Shown: one piece after another, positions 22,410 through 35,367 of the stretch
Numbering within the stretch: the first letter of the stretch is position 1
How the letters are laid out: each line of letters opens with the position of its first letter
DNA from: Molanna angustata
Lineage: Eukaryota > Arthropoda > Insecta > Trichoptera > Molannidae
DNA: 64,000 bases
Direction: 5' to 3'
NCBI GenBank assembly: GCA_963576475.1
Contig: OY754970.1
Span: 40,309,447-40,373,446, forward strand
Translations under genes and position numbers: made by a program
The notes under the pieces: model-generated
What the model was told of the DNA's origin: nothing
Seen by the model: only the letters and a program-made list of their open reading frames with translations
The model's database searches: none

Positions 22410-23740
22410 AGAATTTTTAGAGCCAATTTAATTTGTATTTATATTTCATTTTATATGGAGAATTTGGAAATGAACAATTGACTGGGACTTATCCTACTTG
22501 TGTCCCATTACACAAAAAGGACTCGGCACAAAAAAGTGAAAATTATAGTATTGTGTCTGTAATATCTTATGCAAGTAAAGTATTACTTCACATAACCAAC
22601 AGCTCAAATATTCCTTGAGTCACAGATATCATAAAAACAAGCTGGATTTGTTAAAGGCAAAGGAACTAAGAAATAAATTCTTAACACGTTAATGTTAATA
22701 AAAAACATAGTTTTATGTTTCATCGATTACACAAAAGCGCTTGATCGTGTGATTACACAAAAGCGTGGGTCTGCATGTGGAGCGTGCTTATCAAAATGAA
22801 ACATCTAATATATGACAGCTTTACTCTAGTAACACTGCTTCAGTAAGATTCAATAACGTGTCCTAAACAGAACTCCGTGTCCAGAAATGTGTACGTCGGG
22901 GATGTATTCTGTCTCCAATACTATTCAACATATATATGGGGAACACATAATGAGGAGAGCACTTGACGAATGGGACGGAGGAATTATGTAAGATTGGGGG
23001 GAAGACTATATCTATCCTTAGGTATGCGTATATCCACACAAATCGCAAAGACTGAAAACGAAATGACACTCATGATGTAGTGAGTAGAACAAGAAAATAG
23101 ACACATAGGCTTGGACAAAAACCAATCGAAAACTAAAATTTTGATTGTACCTAGGCCGGCATAACCAATTGGAAGGGAGGAATGTCCAATCTAATTTGGA
23201 TGTTGTGCGAAAATTTGTTTGTATTTTACTCTTGGACAGGGGTGAGTGTGTAGACACAATGAAACATCCCGTTGCAATGACCAAAACTGCCATGACCTAA
23301 TCGAACAAGATAGAAGTATTTCCAAATCACTTAATAAGGGCACTTATTTTCATCATCTTTCTCTACGCTGGAGAATCATGGAAAGTCAAATCCCGCAAAA
23401 GACAAATAATTGACGCCTTTGAAATGTGGTGCTGGACGTATGCTTCAAATTCCCTGGACGGCGAAAAAGATAAATATATCCACCATAAAGGAGCTGAAGA
23501 TAGAGGACATATTATACGTCTCAAGCGCGGCCTTCAATTTTTTGAACACATCGTCAGAGGTGATGAGAATTGTCTTGCAAAGGTGGCTGTCGTTGGTGGG
23601 GTAAAAGGTAGAAGAGGAAGAGGTAGATTTCCCACAGATTAGACCAGATTAGGGCTGATGAAGGCTGTACATCGTGGAAATGGAAGACTACAATGCTCAA
23701 CGTCATGATGACGATGATTGAGGCTGGTCACGACCCTTAG
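22410..23740 (+). pseudogene. decayed RTE-like LINE, reverse transcriptase to C-terminus
   Basis: A 1.3-kb remnant with many frame breaks. In order: HKKDSAQKSENYSIVSVIS (palm start), CFIDYTKALDRV (the 'CFIDYeKAFDRv' block, about 22720-22750), RVQKCVRRGCILSPILFNIY (the 'GvrQGCvLSPlLFNiY' block, about 22867-22930), ALDEWDGGI, GLDKNQSKTKILI, then downstream ESWKVKSRKRQIIDAFEMWC (from about 23370), FFEHIVRGDENCLAKV and VKGRRGRGRFPT. The YADD catalytic box, expected near 23010, is not readable. It ends with CTCTTAG-type terminal sequence near 23735. It once encoded a reverse transcriptase for target-primed insertion and is now dead. Confidence 0.85.
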
Positions 23741-23764
23741 CAATGAGGAAAAGGAAATTAATTA

Positions 23765-23965
23765 TAATAATAATGAGCACTTCCTTGCACCCTGTGCAAG
23801 TGGCGACTTTATTGCCGTATGGCAATTTCTTATAATTAACCAGTGTTTCCAGACCAGAGAAGCAATATTTGCGTGAGAAATAAATTTTAATAAATTCCCC
23901 CCCTGTTGGGAATCGAACCTAGGATGCCCGCACAGAAACTGTGCCACGGCGGTCGGCTGATGATG
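23765..23965 (-). mobile_element. tRNA-headed SINE, second type
   Basis: Minus strand. The A-box-like CCGTGGCACAGTTTCTG lies near 23945 and the B box GGTTCGATTCC near 23915, then a body with ATTGCCATACGGCAATAAAG, ending in an ATTATTATTATAATT tail. It has a different body from S1. No cloverleaf can be drawn, so it is not a tRNA gene. Confidence 0.7.
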
Positions 23966-24829
23966 ATGAGTATGAATCTTTTGTTGATATTTTTTATTGA
24001 TGTCTTTGTATGAAACTAGGGCAAAATATTGAAATACTCGTAACGTCTGAGTATAATAAAAAAAACATAAACGATCAAAAGTATTACCCCATATCTAATG
24101 ATAGAATTTTAACTACGACGCTAATCGCTGACCATATCCGTTAGTACACATTGCCCGGGATTAGCGAAAAATATTTTGAAATCTTTGGAAAATAAAAAAT
24201 GTACACATATTTATAAATGGGTTGTATATTTCCTCCCATAAAGTGTTGTAGAGGGCGAGGCGTGGTACTGCCGCAGGCTTGGGTATATAGGTATGGCGAG
24301 CAGATGGCCAGGCGATCATTAACAATTATGAATAGGGTTATCTGTGTCCATACACGTCGATAATTTACTTTTTAAGGCCGTTATAACACACGGATAGTGG
24401 CCAAACAGAGAGGATTTAGCGATCAACGTGTGGTATTGAGCCATTTAGTCTATATAAATATATATTACAGGGGTTGAGGATGTTTATCTATGCATGGAAG
24501 AATTATTGCATAAACCTGGAATGTATGTAGTTACACGTACATTTAGGTTATAATATATCGATGTATTTGGTTTCTAAAGAGAGTCGTTTAGTTGAATGTT
24601 ACATTTATATAGCATCAAATGCGTATTGAGGTTACATAAAAAGATTCTCAATATTTATGAAAAGCAAAGTAAATTTTGTTTATGTTTAAGTAAAACATAT
24701 TTATGTATTTTTGATAATATTATTACATATACATATGTATGTAGCTTAATAATACAACGTAGAATGAATATTGTAATGCACATAGTTTTACGGTGTTCAA
24801 TCATGACATATATACAATAGAGTTTGATA
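23966..24829. other. spacer; 24230-24480 slightly GC-richer
   Basis: The part at 24230-24480 is not AT-monotonous and contains homeodomain-like cores (TCATTAACAATTATGAAT, TTTAGTCTATATAAAT), but no repeat or coding signal. A regulatory role is possible but unsupported. Confidence 0.25.
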
Positions 24830-25125
24830 GAGTTTTCTTGATTTTGGATGTTTTTTTTTTTTGTTCTTTCTATATTTTGTTCTGAAATTGTGTCCTTTTT
24901 TTATATATAATTCTTAATTGATTTGTTTTATATATTTTATAAGATTTATTTTATGTATTTTTTGTGAAGTATTCATATAATGTAAGCAAAGAGCTGCTGC
25001 TTTCCTAAACACAAGCTTCTAGCTTAAATTAGGAAAGGAAATATTAATATGTTGATATATGTCACCAAATATTTGTAATCGAATTTTTTTTATAATAAAT
25101 AAAAAAAAATAAAATAAAAATATTA
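24830..25125 (+). mobile_element. retroposon 3' end with AATAAA-rich tail
   Basis: T-rich sequence, then GCAAAGAGCTGCTGCTTTCC, ending in TTTTTATAATAAATAAAAAA at about 25087-25125. It resembles a LINE 3' untranslated region. No coding part is present. Confidence 0.4.
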
Positions 25126-25949
25126 CAAAGTAGTTTTGCGATACGAAATAGTTTAAGGACACAATAATTTTCAATGATTTCACATGCATGGAATAATGGT
25201 AAAAAAAACAATGTATGATTTTTCGTTCTATTTAATTGAGTTCAACGTATTAGTTTTTATACCATAATTCTATGTGATTACGGAGTTTTGTCTTGGGTTA
25301 AGTGACTGTTTCGAACACTGTAAAAAATCACATTTATATTAATACTATAATTGAGTCTTTTATGAAGCATCTATTTAACTAGTTTATAAAAAAAATATGT
25401 TTGATATAGGAATATTACCTATCCATGAAATATGAATGACGTGAGAATAAAGATTAGCAAATTTATTTTTTATTTCTTATCAGAACTCATTATTGCTTTT
25501 AATATGTTCAATTTTACCGTTTTTAAAATATCTACATACTGTTGATCTTTGAAGATTGGCTTGAGACTTGATTTAAATTATTCCATTCTTGCATAATGTA
25601 CTCAAAGCAAAGAAGAAATAAAATTAATTAAGATAAAAGTTTTTATAAAAAATGATATTTTTGATGAAAAAATTTGTATTAAATGAAAAATGTTAGTATA
25701 ATTAAAAAATATTATTAATAAGTAAGATGGAAGTATTTTATCGATTACATACATTAACGATTTTTTGATTAGGGGAAAATCAAACGCGAAATTATTCAAA
25801 CGATAATGAGTGTATGGTATGTTTGAAACTGCCGCATGCAAATTTTTCGCGACGAAGGGATATGAATATTGACAAACACGATATATTTAATATTTCAATA
25901 TTCAATCCGGTGTCTGTTTTGTCATCGTATGGAAATATACGTTTTGAAG
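25126..25949. other. AT-rich spacer
   Basis: Nothing recognised. Confidence 0.4.
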
Positions 25950-26160
25950 AAGTCAGCAAACACCCTCCTGATGAAGAGGTGAATGGATGGATAGACGGCT
26001 AAGGTAGACACAAGGGGAACTTTGGGAGGGCGGAGGGAGGGGGGGAGGGTGAAGTAGAAGATATATAAAGGGTTCCGAGCAGGAGGGGGAGTATCAAGTG
26101 GATGACGCGGCTGGATGGGAACAGACGCATAAAATATCCACCTTCCGACCCTCAATCTAA
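25950..26160 (+). other. purine-rich (GGGAGG) stretch
   Basis: A strongly G/A-biased strand with GGAGGGAGGGGGGGAGGGTG near 26032 and a TATATAAAG-like site near 26064. No frame with recognisable content. Possibly non-B DNA or a promoter-like element. Confidence 0.35.
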
Positions 26161-27869
26161 GTTGGAATAATATTCATTCTCTGACGAGCCTCGACGTCTA
26201 AATGAAATGCTAAGATCCCATTTTGTGGATATGATCAAAGCAGAAATGGGACCATCTCAAGTCTATCGGACAAACGGCATAGTAAGCAGTGATATAGAGG
26301 ATAGAAAAATTGTAAAGTGATATAGAAAACCTTCTAGGAAATCTGGAACCTTTAAATATAAATGCCATATTTTATATTTGACACCATAGCATAGAAAATT
26401 ATACACATTTTATTACATCAGTATAGTACACTTGTGCATTGCAGATTTTTGTTACATTCAATTAGTTATCTTTTAACATATTTTGCGATTGAATTTTCTA
26501 CTCTCTTGGAACAGGCGTGAAGTGTTGTATATAAAAAAATGTACCTATTTATACTATTTAAATCTTATTGTTTTTATTGCTAAACGAATATATGTATTTT
26601 GGTTCTATTAAATTAAAAAAATATATGATGGTGTATGTGATATATCAATATTACTTTCTGGAAACATTGGAAGTTAGTAAACATGTGCCCAATTCAAAAT
26701 GTACCAACATTTAAAAAAAATCATTTTTTTTAATATTTGTCGAATTGAAATCATTGATCATTTCTATTCAATATTTTTGAGAATACAACACTCTCCGCTC
26801 ATGGCCTCATATATTTTTATGGAGATGTAAAGGTACTTGCTTGTTGATCAATGATAGATTATTAAACAAAAATATTATTTTAGTTCTAGTTAATTAAAAA
26901 TAAATTAATTAAATTCAAAGAAACGTTTAGGCGTTACGAAATAGAGAGAATTAAATATTGTGGTTTTGAATAATTTAAAATTGATCCGGACACGATTTAA
27001 ATGGAAAATATTATTTATTAGTGTGAAGTTGCTGTTCACACCACCGGAATAAATCTTTCGAATAATAATAATTTATTGTTTCAAACAAATCGGAACGTGT
27101 AAAAATTTTAAAGCGAAAGGATTTAATTAAGTAAGACTGACATGTAAACCCATCGAGAAATTTCACCGGTGAAAATGAAAACGAAAAAATGAATTATATG
27201 AAATAAAATTTTCAAAAAAGGTGAATTAAAAATATCAAAGGCGACCGGAGGATGGGAGGGAGAAAAAGAGTAATTGAAAAATCTCATCAATCATTTTTAG
27301 TGAAAAAAAAAATAAAAAATTTGGCGGGAGAATATTATAATGTCCCGAGCATAGCCCATGGCTAAGTGTTTTTTTACAAAAAAAAAATTTTTTTTCAACA
27401 AAATCCCTACAAATGAGCTACAAAACGTTGAAAGCGACAAAGGTTGAAGTGGATGAACGTGACAAGTATCGAAAGGGGATGTTTGCTGAAATATTCATTT
27501 AGTAAAATGAGGAGGGGGGAGGGGGGGTTTTGTGAAAAAAATATAAATGATTTTATACAACTAAATATTTACAGAGAAACTAAATCAAAACTCGAAAAGG
27601 CCGTAATAATTCAGATCGTAGATACACTTTCAGTAAGAAGTTGTGTTCTTGCGAACTTATTTATTTTTTTTCATTTAATTTTAAACGTAATTTTACCATA
27701 GTTCATCTATTACATGCAGAGACAAAATTGAGTGAATCTCGGTTCGTTTTGCCTACCTCAATAATAGGAACATGGCCTTACTGTATTTTGTATATATTAA
27801 TTATCTTTTATTATTACTCCTTAGCTGTGAGGCACCGGCTTAGAATAGTGATTCCATTCTTCTAAATCA
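26161..27869. other. AT-rich spacer
   Basis: No gene or repeat is recognised. A short G-rich run lies near 27509-27527. Confidence 0.4.
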
Positions 27870-27874
27870 TTTTT

Positions 27875-28110
27875 TTCGAGTGTCCCGTAAGAGCCGGGTA
27901 ATCGAAAATACAACAGGAAACAATAACATCTCACATAGTTCAGCAATGAGGTTCACCACCCATTCTGAATGTAGTGCCTTTTTTGGTGAAACGAGACTGG
28001 TGTGTGGGTATACATAGATGTGTTGTTCTCCCTTTTATAAGGCATCCTTTCGCTGGTTACCCCACATTGTGGGATATGCCGTGATGGTATGAATGAATGA
28101 ATGAATATTA
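27875..28110 (+). repeat. family A dispersed repeat, copy 3 (most complete)
   Basis: GTGTCCCGTAAGAGCCGGGT to ATGGTATGAATGAATGAATG. All family blocks are in order, including CACCACCCATTCTGAATGTA and the (GAAT)n tail. About 235 bp. The tail and lack of a TIR suggest a retroposed 3' end. Confidence 0.85.
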
Positions 28111-28374
28111 TTACTCCCCATTACTTTCTGGAGAGTTATGATTTTACAATATGTTTTAAAATATCTTTTTACATCAATTTCTCATCGAGTATCATGTATC
28201 ATAATTATAATGCATACTTCAAATTTTTGTCGTGATGTTTTTGTGTGTATAGCGTATAATGTGATATGAAATTTGGAATACTTATCAACTCTGAGACTCA
28301 AGAAGTGCTCAAAAAATACGCGAAGAAGATAATAAAGTTATACATAAATAATTTTTATTCATTTATTACTTTCT

Positions 28375-28440
28375 GTACATAAAACGTGTACCTACACTGG
28401 AGGACCTATTGCCAGAAGGTAATTTCTTCCAACAAACTCG
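28375..28440 (-). repeat. 3'-end repeat with GAAATTACC...GGCAATAGG, copy 1
   Basis: Shares ACTGG, GG(A/C)G and the TATTGCCA..AGG.AATTTCTTCC block with 53385-53480 on the same strand. Probably a LINE 3' end. Confidence 0.5.
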
Positions 28441-28675
28441 AGTTAATTTATGTTAAATATACAATACAGTGTGTATACTATGACAATAAATTAATTAGAC
28501 ACATGACAAAAATAAAATCATCACGTATTCGAGAATGCTATAATATGTACCAAAAAGTTTTTAGTTTTAAGTATTCAGATATAAATATTAATCGAATGCG
28601 GATTTAAAAAGCTTAATAGACAGAAGAATGCCATCATTATCATTATATCGTTATCTGGTGTTATTAACATAATAA

Positions 28676-28818
28676 TTTTGTCTCTATTTAAATAGGTATA
28701 CCCACAGACAGGCTTTACCTAGTGGGATTTTTGTGTGCACTGTTTCTTTGTTTTGATATTATGTAAATGTAAATTGTACATTAACCGTGTACCAAATCTT
28801 AAATAAATAAATAAATTA
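28676..28818 (+). mobile_element. LINE-type 3' end with TAAATAAATAAATAAA tail
   Basis: CACAGACAGGCTTTACCTAG, TGTAAATTGTACATTAACCG, TGTACCAAATCTTAAATAAA. The ordered end plus tetranucleotide tail is characteristic of lepidopteran non-LTR 3' ends, as far as I recall them. No coding part is present. Confidence 0.5.
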
Positions 28819-30045
28819 GTAAAACCCTCCTCCTCACCTCTTCTTACAATGTCCCCCCCCCGTATGATTGTCCACATCCCATCTCTACATCCAGTTCTAC
28901 ACAATACGAGACCATACCTACACTACTCACTCTTCTACACACACGTCAGAACCCACCTGTAGAAGGGAACGGTTTTTCGCGAAATATGATATACATATTA
29001 CATATACCTAGTGGATAAAATAAAAAAAAGTTACAGTGGCAGTGGCAAAGAAGTGCATTTTATTAAGGTTAAATATAAATAAAAAATCATTTTCATTTGT
29101 TAAAATGTTACTCACCTACGTGAAATACGTCAAAAAATAGCTAGCTATAAATCTGTGATATTTGTATATGTTTGAAACCATGGAAACATACCTACAAAGA
29201 TACATTTTAGGAATGAAATTACGTCAACCCTTAAATAAACTTTTACCCCTAAATTTTACAATACTGTACCTACACGTCAAAAACAGAATTCGCCAAATAC
29301 ATTCGACAGAGATTAGTAATGCTACAGTTGAAATTATGTCCGAATTGATTATTATCAAACATTTTTTGGTCTTTTCGAAACGAACCGAAAAAAGTATTCC
29401 TACGCTCAATTATCGAGATGGTATTTTTTTTCGACGTTTGAATTTCCCGCACTTAATGTTTTTCGACGATGGATTGGAAGTATTTATTTATGTATACGTA
29501 AAAGTTTTTTTTTTCACAAAATAAAATCAATTTAATGTAAATAAATACATTAGGTGTATATATGTCTATGTCGTAAATAAGGTAGAGGTTTTTATGGCAG
29601 AAGGGACTAACAATCATAACTTTTACAATTCTATGTGAATTTATTGCGTAGAAAACGAAATTTATGGAATAAGGAAAAATGAAAATTGTATTTCATTTGG
29701 CCGGCTGAATAAAGGTAAACATGTCAGAGCACTTTTGCCGTTAAGGTGAGTTTGATTAATGGTATTAAGATATTTGCCTTTCTGAATATAAGTTGGTGGT
29801 AAATTTAATTATTCGGTCAACAGCTAAACGTGGAGTAATGTGTTTTTCCTATGTACTTATGAACCTGAAGTATCAAAGACCTGGTAGACTCCCTTAAAGA
29901 CCACGCACTATTGATCGCAAAGAAAAATTTCGTATTATTTAGATATAATATCAAAAAGATTTTCATTATTATCTTATTGAGATCAATTAGATTCATTCAT
30001 TTTTATCTTATTGTGAGATTTTGAGTTTTTGGAGGTATACCAATC
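28819..30045. other. AT-rich spacer
   Basis: A 120-codon frame at 29162-29524 has overlapping frames on the opposite strand and no recognisable motif, so I do not call it a gene. Otherwise nothing. Confidence 0.4.
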
Positions 30046-30054
30046 CACATCGAT

Positions 30055-30290
30055 TAAAGCTCTTGTCTGGAGCGTGTTGCTGTATGGCAGCGAAACGTGA
30101 ACTATCAGCTGGAGAGAATCTGGATGTCTGGCTGCCTTCGAAATGCTGAGACCACTAGACTACACGGTTTTGAGGAAAGCAATACACTGGGCCTAGGGAA
30201 GCAGCCTGAGGATGAGAAGGGCCGACTCTAACCTAAAACCTAAGTGAATAATAGGGACAGCACCAGGAAGAATTAAGTAGATGTTATGTT
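30055..30290 (+). pseudogene. RTE-like LINE C-terminal remnant, copy 2
   Basis: The frame gives VLLYGSET, then the shifted segment ESGCLAAFEMLRPLDYTVLR. This matches the 'vllYGsEtWtl.......ld.FemwclRrmLri' block that follows the reverse transcriptase in RTE-like LINEs. Frame breaks and diverged W residues show decay. Confidence 0.7.
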
Positions 30291-30499
30291 ATTTATACAA
30301 TAAATTGAGAAATTGATAGAAGAATTTATTTTGAAGTATTAACGATTGAAAATCGTTCCTAACAATGTGGTACTGAGCGAATTCTGGTTGCCCGACATAG
30401 ATCCAAATTGATATATAGGCCATATCATCAGGCATCCGGGTCTGCTTGTAAATGTCGCCGAAGGAATGATGGATGCCAAAAATCACAGAGGTTGCACTA

Positions 30500-30675
30500 G
30501 AGATAGTTATGTAAATATATGGACCAGGTGATCGATAATGTGCGCTGTAGCAGCTACCATGATATCAAGAGACTAGTGGATGAAGAATCGAGAATAGTTG
30601 AAATAATGATTGCATCGTGCAAACCAAATGAACAGAATTATGACCGAGAAAAAGAAGAACGATTATACAGGTGTG
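30500..30675 (+). pseudogene. RTE-like LINE extreme 3' end, copy 3
   Basis: GATAATGTGCGCTGTAGCAG, AAGAGACTAGTGGATGAAGA and GACCGAGAAAAAGAAGAACG match 48545-48675 block for block. The A/G-rich GAAAAAGAAGAA end is the usual terminus of this LINE type. Separated from the copy at 30055 by about 200 bp, so possibly one insertion. Confidence 0.7.
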
Positions 30676-31450
30676 TTTTGCGGGTGGATAGGCATATCAA
30701 AATCTGCTGATAGAAATATTGAAATGTTCATCTTTCAATGGCATCGACTGTACCTTAACTTATATGATTTGAAATGATGTTGGTAAGAGCTACCTATGTA
30801 TTATTGATCAACAATACAAAATATTCCACACGGAATCGAATGAACGTGATCAGAAAAAAAGGTTTCACTTAAACATACTTTCTTCCTAGAAATTCGAGAA
30901 CCACAAAAAATATAAGGTATCCATACAAAAAGCTTTACTCGCGATTTCTTCCTTTGTAAGATTTATGAGGAAAGAAAATGAAAATCCCCGTTTTATGTAT
31001 GTACCTACCTAATGTACATACTCTTATACATATAATATATATTATACCCGAAGAAAACTTTTGAACTTGCGCTAAGAAATTCTTATGTATGTTCTCCCGT
31101 ATAATAATAACTCCTTACCGTTTTCGGCGATATAAGCATTTTATTGGTTCGAAATTATTCACCGATATATTTTGTATGTATCACATCATACACTTGCAAG
31201 TTGTACCAACAACGCAATACGCTGAAACCTAGTAAGACTTGTATTTATTTCACTCCCACCGCTTTGAAATAACGCACGAGGATTCGCGAGAGCTTTGTAA
31301 ACTTGGAAAGCTAAAATAACGGGTGAAATTTTGCAGCCGTTCTGTATGTTATAAAAGATTACCAATCAATGTTAAAATTGTAATATGTGTCAATTTAGTC
31401 CTGAGATATTGCCAGATTGTGACATGGTATAAGTACAACAAAAGTATTTT
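30676..31450. other. spacer
   Basis: Nothing recognised. Confidence 0.4.
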
Positions 31451-31454
31451 TTTT

Positions 31455-31781
31455 AAATTATTATTATTATTATTATTATTTATTTCTCATACGGCATGTA
31501 TTGCCTTTTATAAACATACATTAAAATATACATAGGTACTGAGAAAAAACATAGAGACTAAAAACAATAATACATTATAGTAAAAGGAAACAAAAAAAGA
31601 AACATAATAAAAAAGTTAATAAAACAATATGTGAAGCAAGTAAATATAAAAAAGATCAGCAGAAGAAACTGTGCATCTTAAAAATACATTTGTTTACAGT
31701 AATAATTAATAATTACAAAAGAAATAAAAAAGAAAAATAATATTACATAGATAGTCAAGATTCATTCATTACATAATATAA
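31455..31781 (-). mobile_element. 3' untranslated region and (AAT)n tail of Jockey/CR1-like LINE
   Basis: The plus-strand (ATT)n run at about 31458-31481 is the minus-strand AAT tail of the LINE coding remnant at 31782-32297. Confidence 0.6.
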
Positions 31782-32297
31782 TCATTTCATTATATGTAAC
31801 AACAAACTCTTGTATGCACCATAACCCAATGCAAAGACATCGATCTGCTCAAACTTATTTGCAAGTCTTGGAAGTCTCTGCATTGGTGAGCCAAATAAAT
31901 AATTTGTGTAGACATTTTGTAAGGCGAAACATTCACTATTGCGAGTGAGTCTTGACGGTACCCGTAAGTGAATCTGTGACAAAAGACGAGGACAATCTAC
32001 AACACCATTCAGTAATCTATGAAAAAATGCAAGATCAGCTACTACTCTCCTTATCTCCAGCGCATCAAGAGAGCAAAATGATCTCAAAAATTCATAATTG
32101 ATGTCATTAGACTGAATTCCCATCTTAAAATTGATGCACCTCAAAAACTTGTTTTGAACTCTCTCAACGTTATAAATATGAACAGTATAACACGGACTCC
32201 AAACAATTGAGTTATATTCCAGTATTGGTCTAATTAAATTTTTGAATAATAATATAAATGTATTAATATAAATAATGATGGTTTCAAAACTTTTCAA
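31782..32297 (-). pseudogene. Jockey/CR1-like LINE reverse transcriptase C-terminal fragment
   Basis: 171 codons open. Blocks in order: LIRPILEYNSIVWSPCYTVH, VERVQNKFLRCINFKMG, LDALEIRRVVADLAFFHRLL, LRVPSRLTRNSECFALQN, SPMQRLPRLANKF, DVFALGYGAYKSLLL. These are the thumb-like and C-terminal segments of Jockey/CR1-type polymerases, downstream of the YxDD box. Close relative of the fragments at 2941 and 11869. The methionine at 32297 is incidental; the element is 5'-truncated close to it. The uninterrupted frame suggests a fairly young insertion. Confidence 0.88.
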
Positions 32298-32499
32298 TTA
32301 AAATATTAAGAAAGAAGATTGATTCGGACTTTTTTGGTTCAATGGAAATTAATCTGTTTTTTATGAGCTATTTGAATATACGCACACCACAATGAAATAT
32401 GTATTTTTTTGGTTTTTATATTTATATGTAGGTAACTATATAATTTAACGGAAAGGAAAGAAGATAGAAATTCAATTATGTAAGATATTGATTTTTTTT

Positions 32500-32735
32500 G
32501 ATTATCTTGTGTAGGTATTTGAATATGTTTTCCTTTTTTAGTTAAGTTAATTTTTGTTTTTTTTTCTATGTAATTATGTTTTCAATATGTATTTTTTGTA
32601 TGTGTAAAGGTAGGTACTTACTTACTTTACTTTTAATTTTTGTGTGGCTACGGCTTTTCCTGAACCTTTGAGTATGTTTATAAAGGACAGTTTATGCCGT
32701 AACGATTAAATTAATAATAAAAATAAATAAATTTC
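32500..32735 (+). mobile_element. LINE-type 3' end with AATAAAAATAAATAAAT tail
   Basis: T-rich sequence, then GTGTGGCTACGGCTTTTCCT and GGACAGTTTATGCCGTAACG, ending in an A-rich tail at 32710-32733. No coding part is present. Confidence 0.45.
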
Positions 32736-33057
32736 AATGATTTTTCATAATTTATTTATAATACTACTAGTTTAAAAAAAATAAGCAAGTCAAAATTACA
32801 TCTGAATAAAACTGAAATTCTGATTCCTGAAATATTACTGATGGATATATTGTATTTCGTATAAGGTAGAGGTGAGGTGAGTTTAGGTCAGGTTAGGTTA
32901 GAGGGGTGAAGTAAACTACTCCATGCTGGTATCAGTCCCCACAGGGTTAAATCGATCAAGGTTGATCTACTGAAGAGGTCCTAACTCTTCGTCTGTGATG
33001 TACATAATATATTTCTGTATATGTTAGGTAATACACACACACATGCATATGTAGATG

Positions 33058-33240
33058 GGTGGTGGCAGAGCGGTTAGCGCTCTTGGTTAGTAATCCCGTG
33101 GTCGCGAGTTCGAATCCTGCCACGACCGATTTCGTTCATACATAGCACAAGCATATGCTTTGTGGAGGGAACGTAAGAGGGATGTATGTATATGTACTTG
33201 ATTCAAGGACATATTCATACATAAAAAAATATGTGTTACA
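33058..33240 (+). mobile_element. tRNA-headed SINE, third type
   Basis: Starts GGTGGTGGCAGAGCGGTTAG (A-box-like TGGCAGAGCGG) with B box GAGTTCGAATCC at about 33107. Six of seven acceptor pairs can form (GGTGGTG with CACGACC), but the anticodon and T stems do not close, so it is tRNA-derived and not a tRNA. The body continues to an A-rich and ACATAC end near 33240. Confidence 0.75.
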
Positions 33241-35367
33241 CATACAATATGCACAACACATCGCTAAAAAATATACCTAGAAAATTAAAAGAACGTTTCA
33301 AATAAAATATTTAAATAAAATAAAATATTTTTAATATTTATTTGTTAAAAATATTTTTTTACTAACAATTGTATTATTGGGATAAAAAAACATTGTTTGA
33401 AAAGAACTGAATTGAGCAACAGTCTTGCAACTATTGCAGTCTTGGTCTTGTGCAACTTGCATAATTTGTAGGTATATTGGTAAAAAAAATCGATTACAAT
33501 CCTTACTATGCGAAATTATTGTCATACAAAAAAGGCACAAGATTTCATAGAATATCAAAATTGTAGTTATGTTTTACCAATATATTGAATGGATACTATT
33601 TGGTAGTAGTGTCTAAGCACATGGACTAATTTCAAGGTATGTTACATTTGGCTAGGCAATCCACAAATAAACGTTTTATCCGTGTACTGGTAACATACTA
33701 CAATAATTGTTGATTTTTAGTAAAAAAAAGAGGTAGATTGCAATATTCATCGATTAAAATTTATTAACAGTAAATAATTTTACATTCGAAAGGAATCCTG
33801 AACGTCAGCTGCTGGGGAGAAGCCCCACATTCAATATCAATTTACCGAAGTGCTAATTTCTTTATAAACATTAGGTACTAAAATTACTGTAGTTTTTTAG
33901 TTAACATTATATTTTTATGGCTAATTACGCCAGCCTTTTTTTATTGAATTAAGTTTATCCACAACGATTTTTTCATTAATTTGAATTATTCAATTTATAT
34001 TTTACATTATAAAGGTATGAAATAAATTTAAAAATCGACGTGCTGCAGAGAAATTGAGCATTATATTAAAATTATCGAAAATAATCCATATTCTACCCTG
34101 GTGAGCTTTTATTAAAGTTGAATATAAATTATTTAATTTCCTCAGATCCCAAACACCTGGCGCAAATTTATGCACAGAGGTATGGATTTTTTTCACCAAT
34201 AGAACAAATTCCGACATTTTCTTATTTTTTGCCTCCGGTCGACTTAAGGTAAATGTGAATATATTTTCAAATATTAACAAAACGTCTACCTTTGTATGCT
34301 GGGACCGAAGAATTGCTCAGTTCTAACATAAACCAAGTATGAATAGTTACATATATGATTCTTCATGTCGCTGGTCTATTAATTGTCATAATTAAATTAT
34401 AGATGTACATAGTTACGTCGATTAAAAATTTTCTCGTCTGCCTCATGTCAGTTTTGCCAATAAACAAAAAAATGTAATTTAATATGTGCCCCACAATAAA
34501 ATATTATTCTTCGGGTGTGATGCCACCAAAACTGTTAGAGCGTACCATTTCGATGCTGTCGCGAGGTTGTTCAATGTCCGATTTATTTTATTTTATTGAT
34601 TTTCAAAACCAACAGATTACATTACAAATTTACAGTAGCTATATTATATGAATCAATTTATAAACCTTTTAATGGTTTTTTTAAATAATTTAATTTAAAC
34701 TTTGTAATATATTTAACAATTGCATCCGCACCCAAAACTAGCAGGTAACATAAATACTGACCGACAATATTGAGTTCACTACAATCGGTTTATACAGTTA
34801 AACGCCTATGTAGGTACCTAATTAATAATATTGTCACAAGTATGCATCGAAGTATGCACCACAAACCAATGTAGGAGACAAAATAAAACAATATGTAACG
34901 GTGTGAGAGGTCTATATACATTTTTATTAATTTTATATATTGTATTAAAATAAAATTTAAACTTAAGTTAATCTATTGTGTTATAAAATAGTTCAAACAA
35001 TTTTGTTTATTCCAGATGTCTCCATCACTGATCTATATGATAAGTTGATAATTATTAAAGAATATACAGGTTTTATTAAGGTAAGTTCATTTGTACATAA
35101 ATATTTATAAATCAACTAGAAAAGTAATATTTCTAACACTATCTAGTATTGAAATCTATTTTGCAGCAGGATTAGTAAAACAAATTGGTCAAAAGAATAT
35201 AATATTTTTAATTTGTGTTTCCTTTGAATTTCACGGTTATTTTAAAGCAGCTTGCCATTTATTGATGCATATATGTATATTTTATAGATGCTTGTCCTGT
35301 TGTAACGTTCCGAAAACACATAACATGATTATTATTGTTTTTAAATTGTCAAAACTGACAGTTTATA
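33241..35367. other. AT-rich spacer
   Basis: No gene or repeat is recognised in about 2.1 kb. Confidence 0.4.

Noticed and set aside
26040..26070. TATATAAAG as a core promoter
   Set aside because: Such words are common in AT-rich DNA and no downstream gene is evident.
29162..29524. 120-codon open frame as a gene
   Set aside because: Composition is Phe/Ile/Lys-rich, frames overlap on the other strand, and no domain, start context or splice support is seen.
32885..32910. TTAGG telomere-like repeats (CAGGTTAGGTTAGAGG)
   Set aside because: Only about two units, in a GGTGAGGTGAGTTTAGGT context; not a telomeric array.
33058..33130. Possible functional tRNA gene
   Set aside because: A and B boxes and most acceptor pairs are present, but the anticodon and T stems do not close and a SINE body follows directly.
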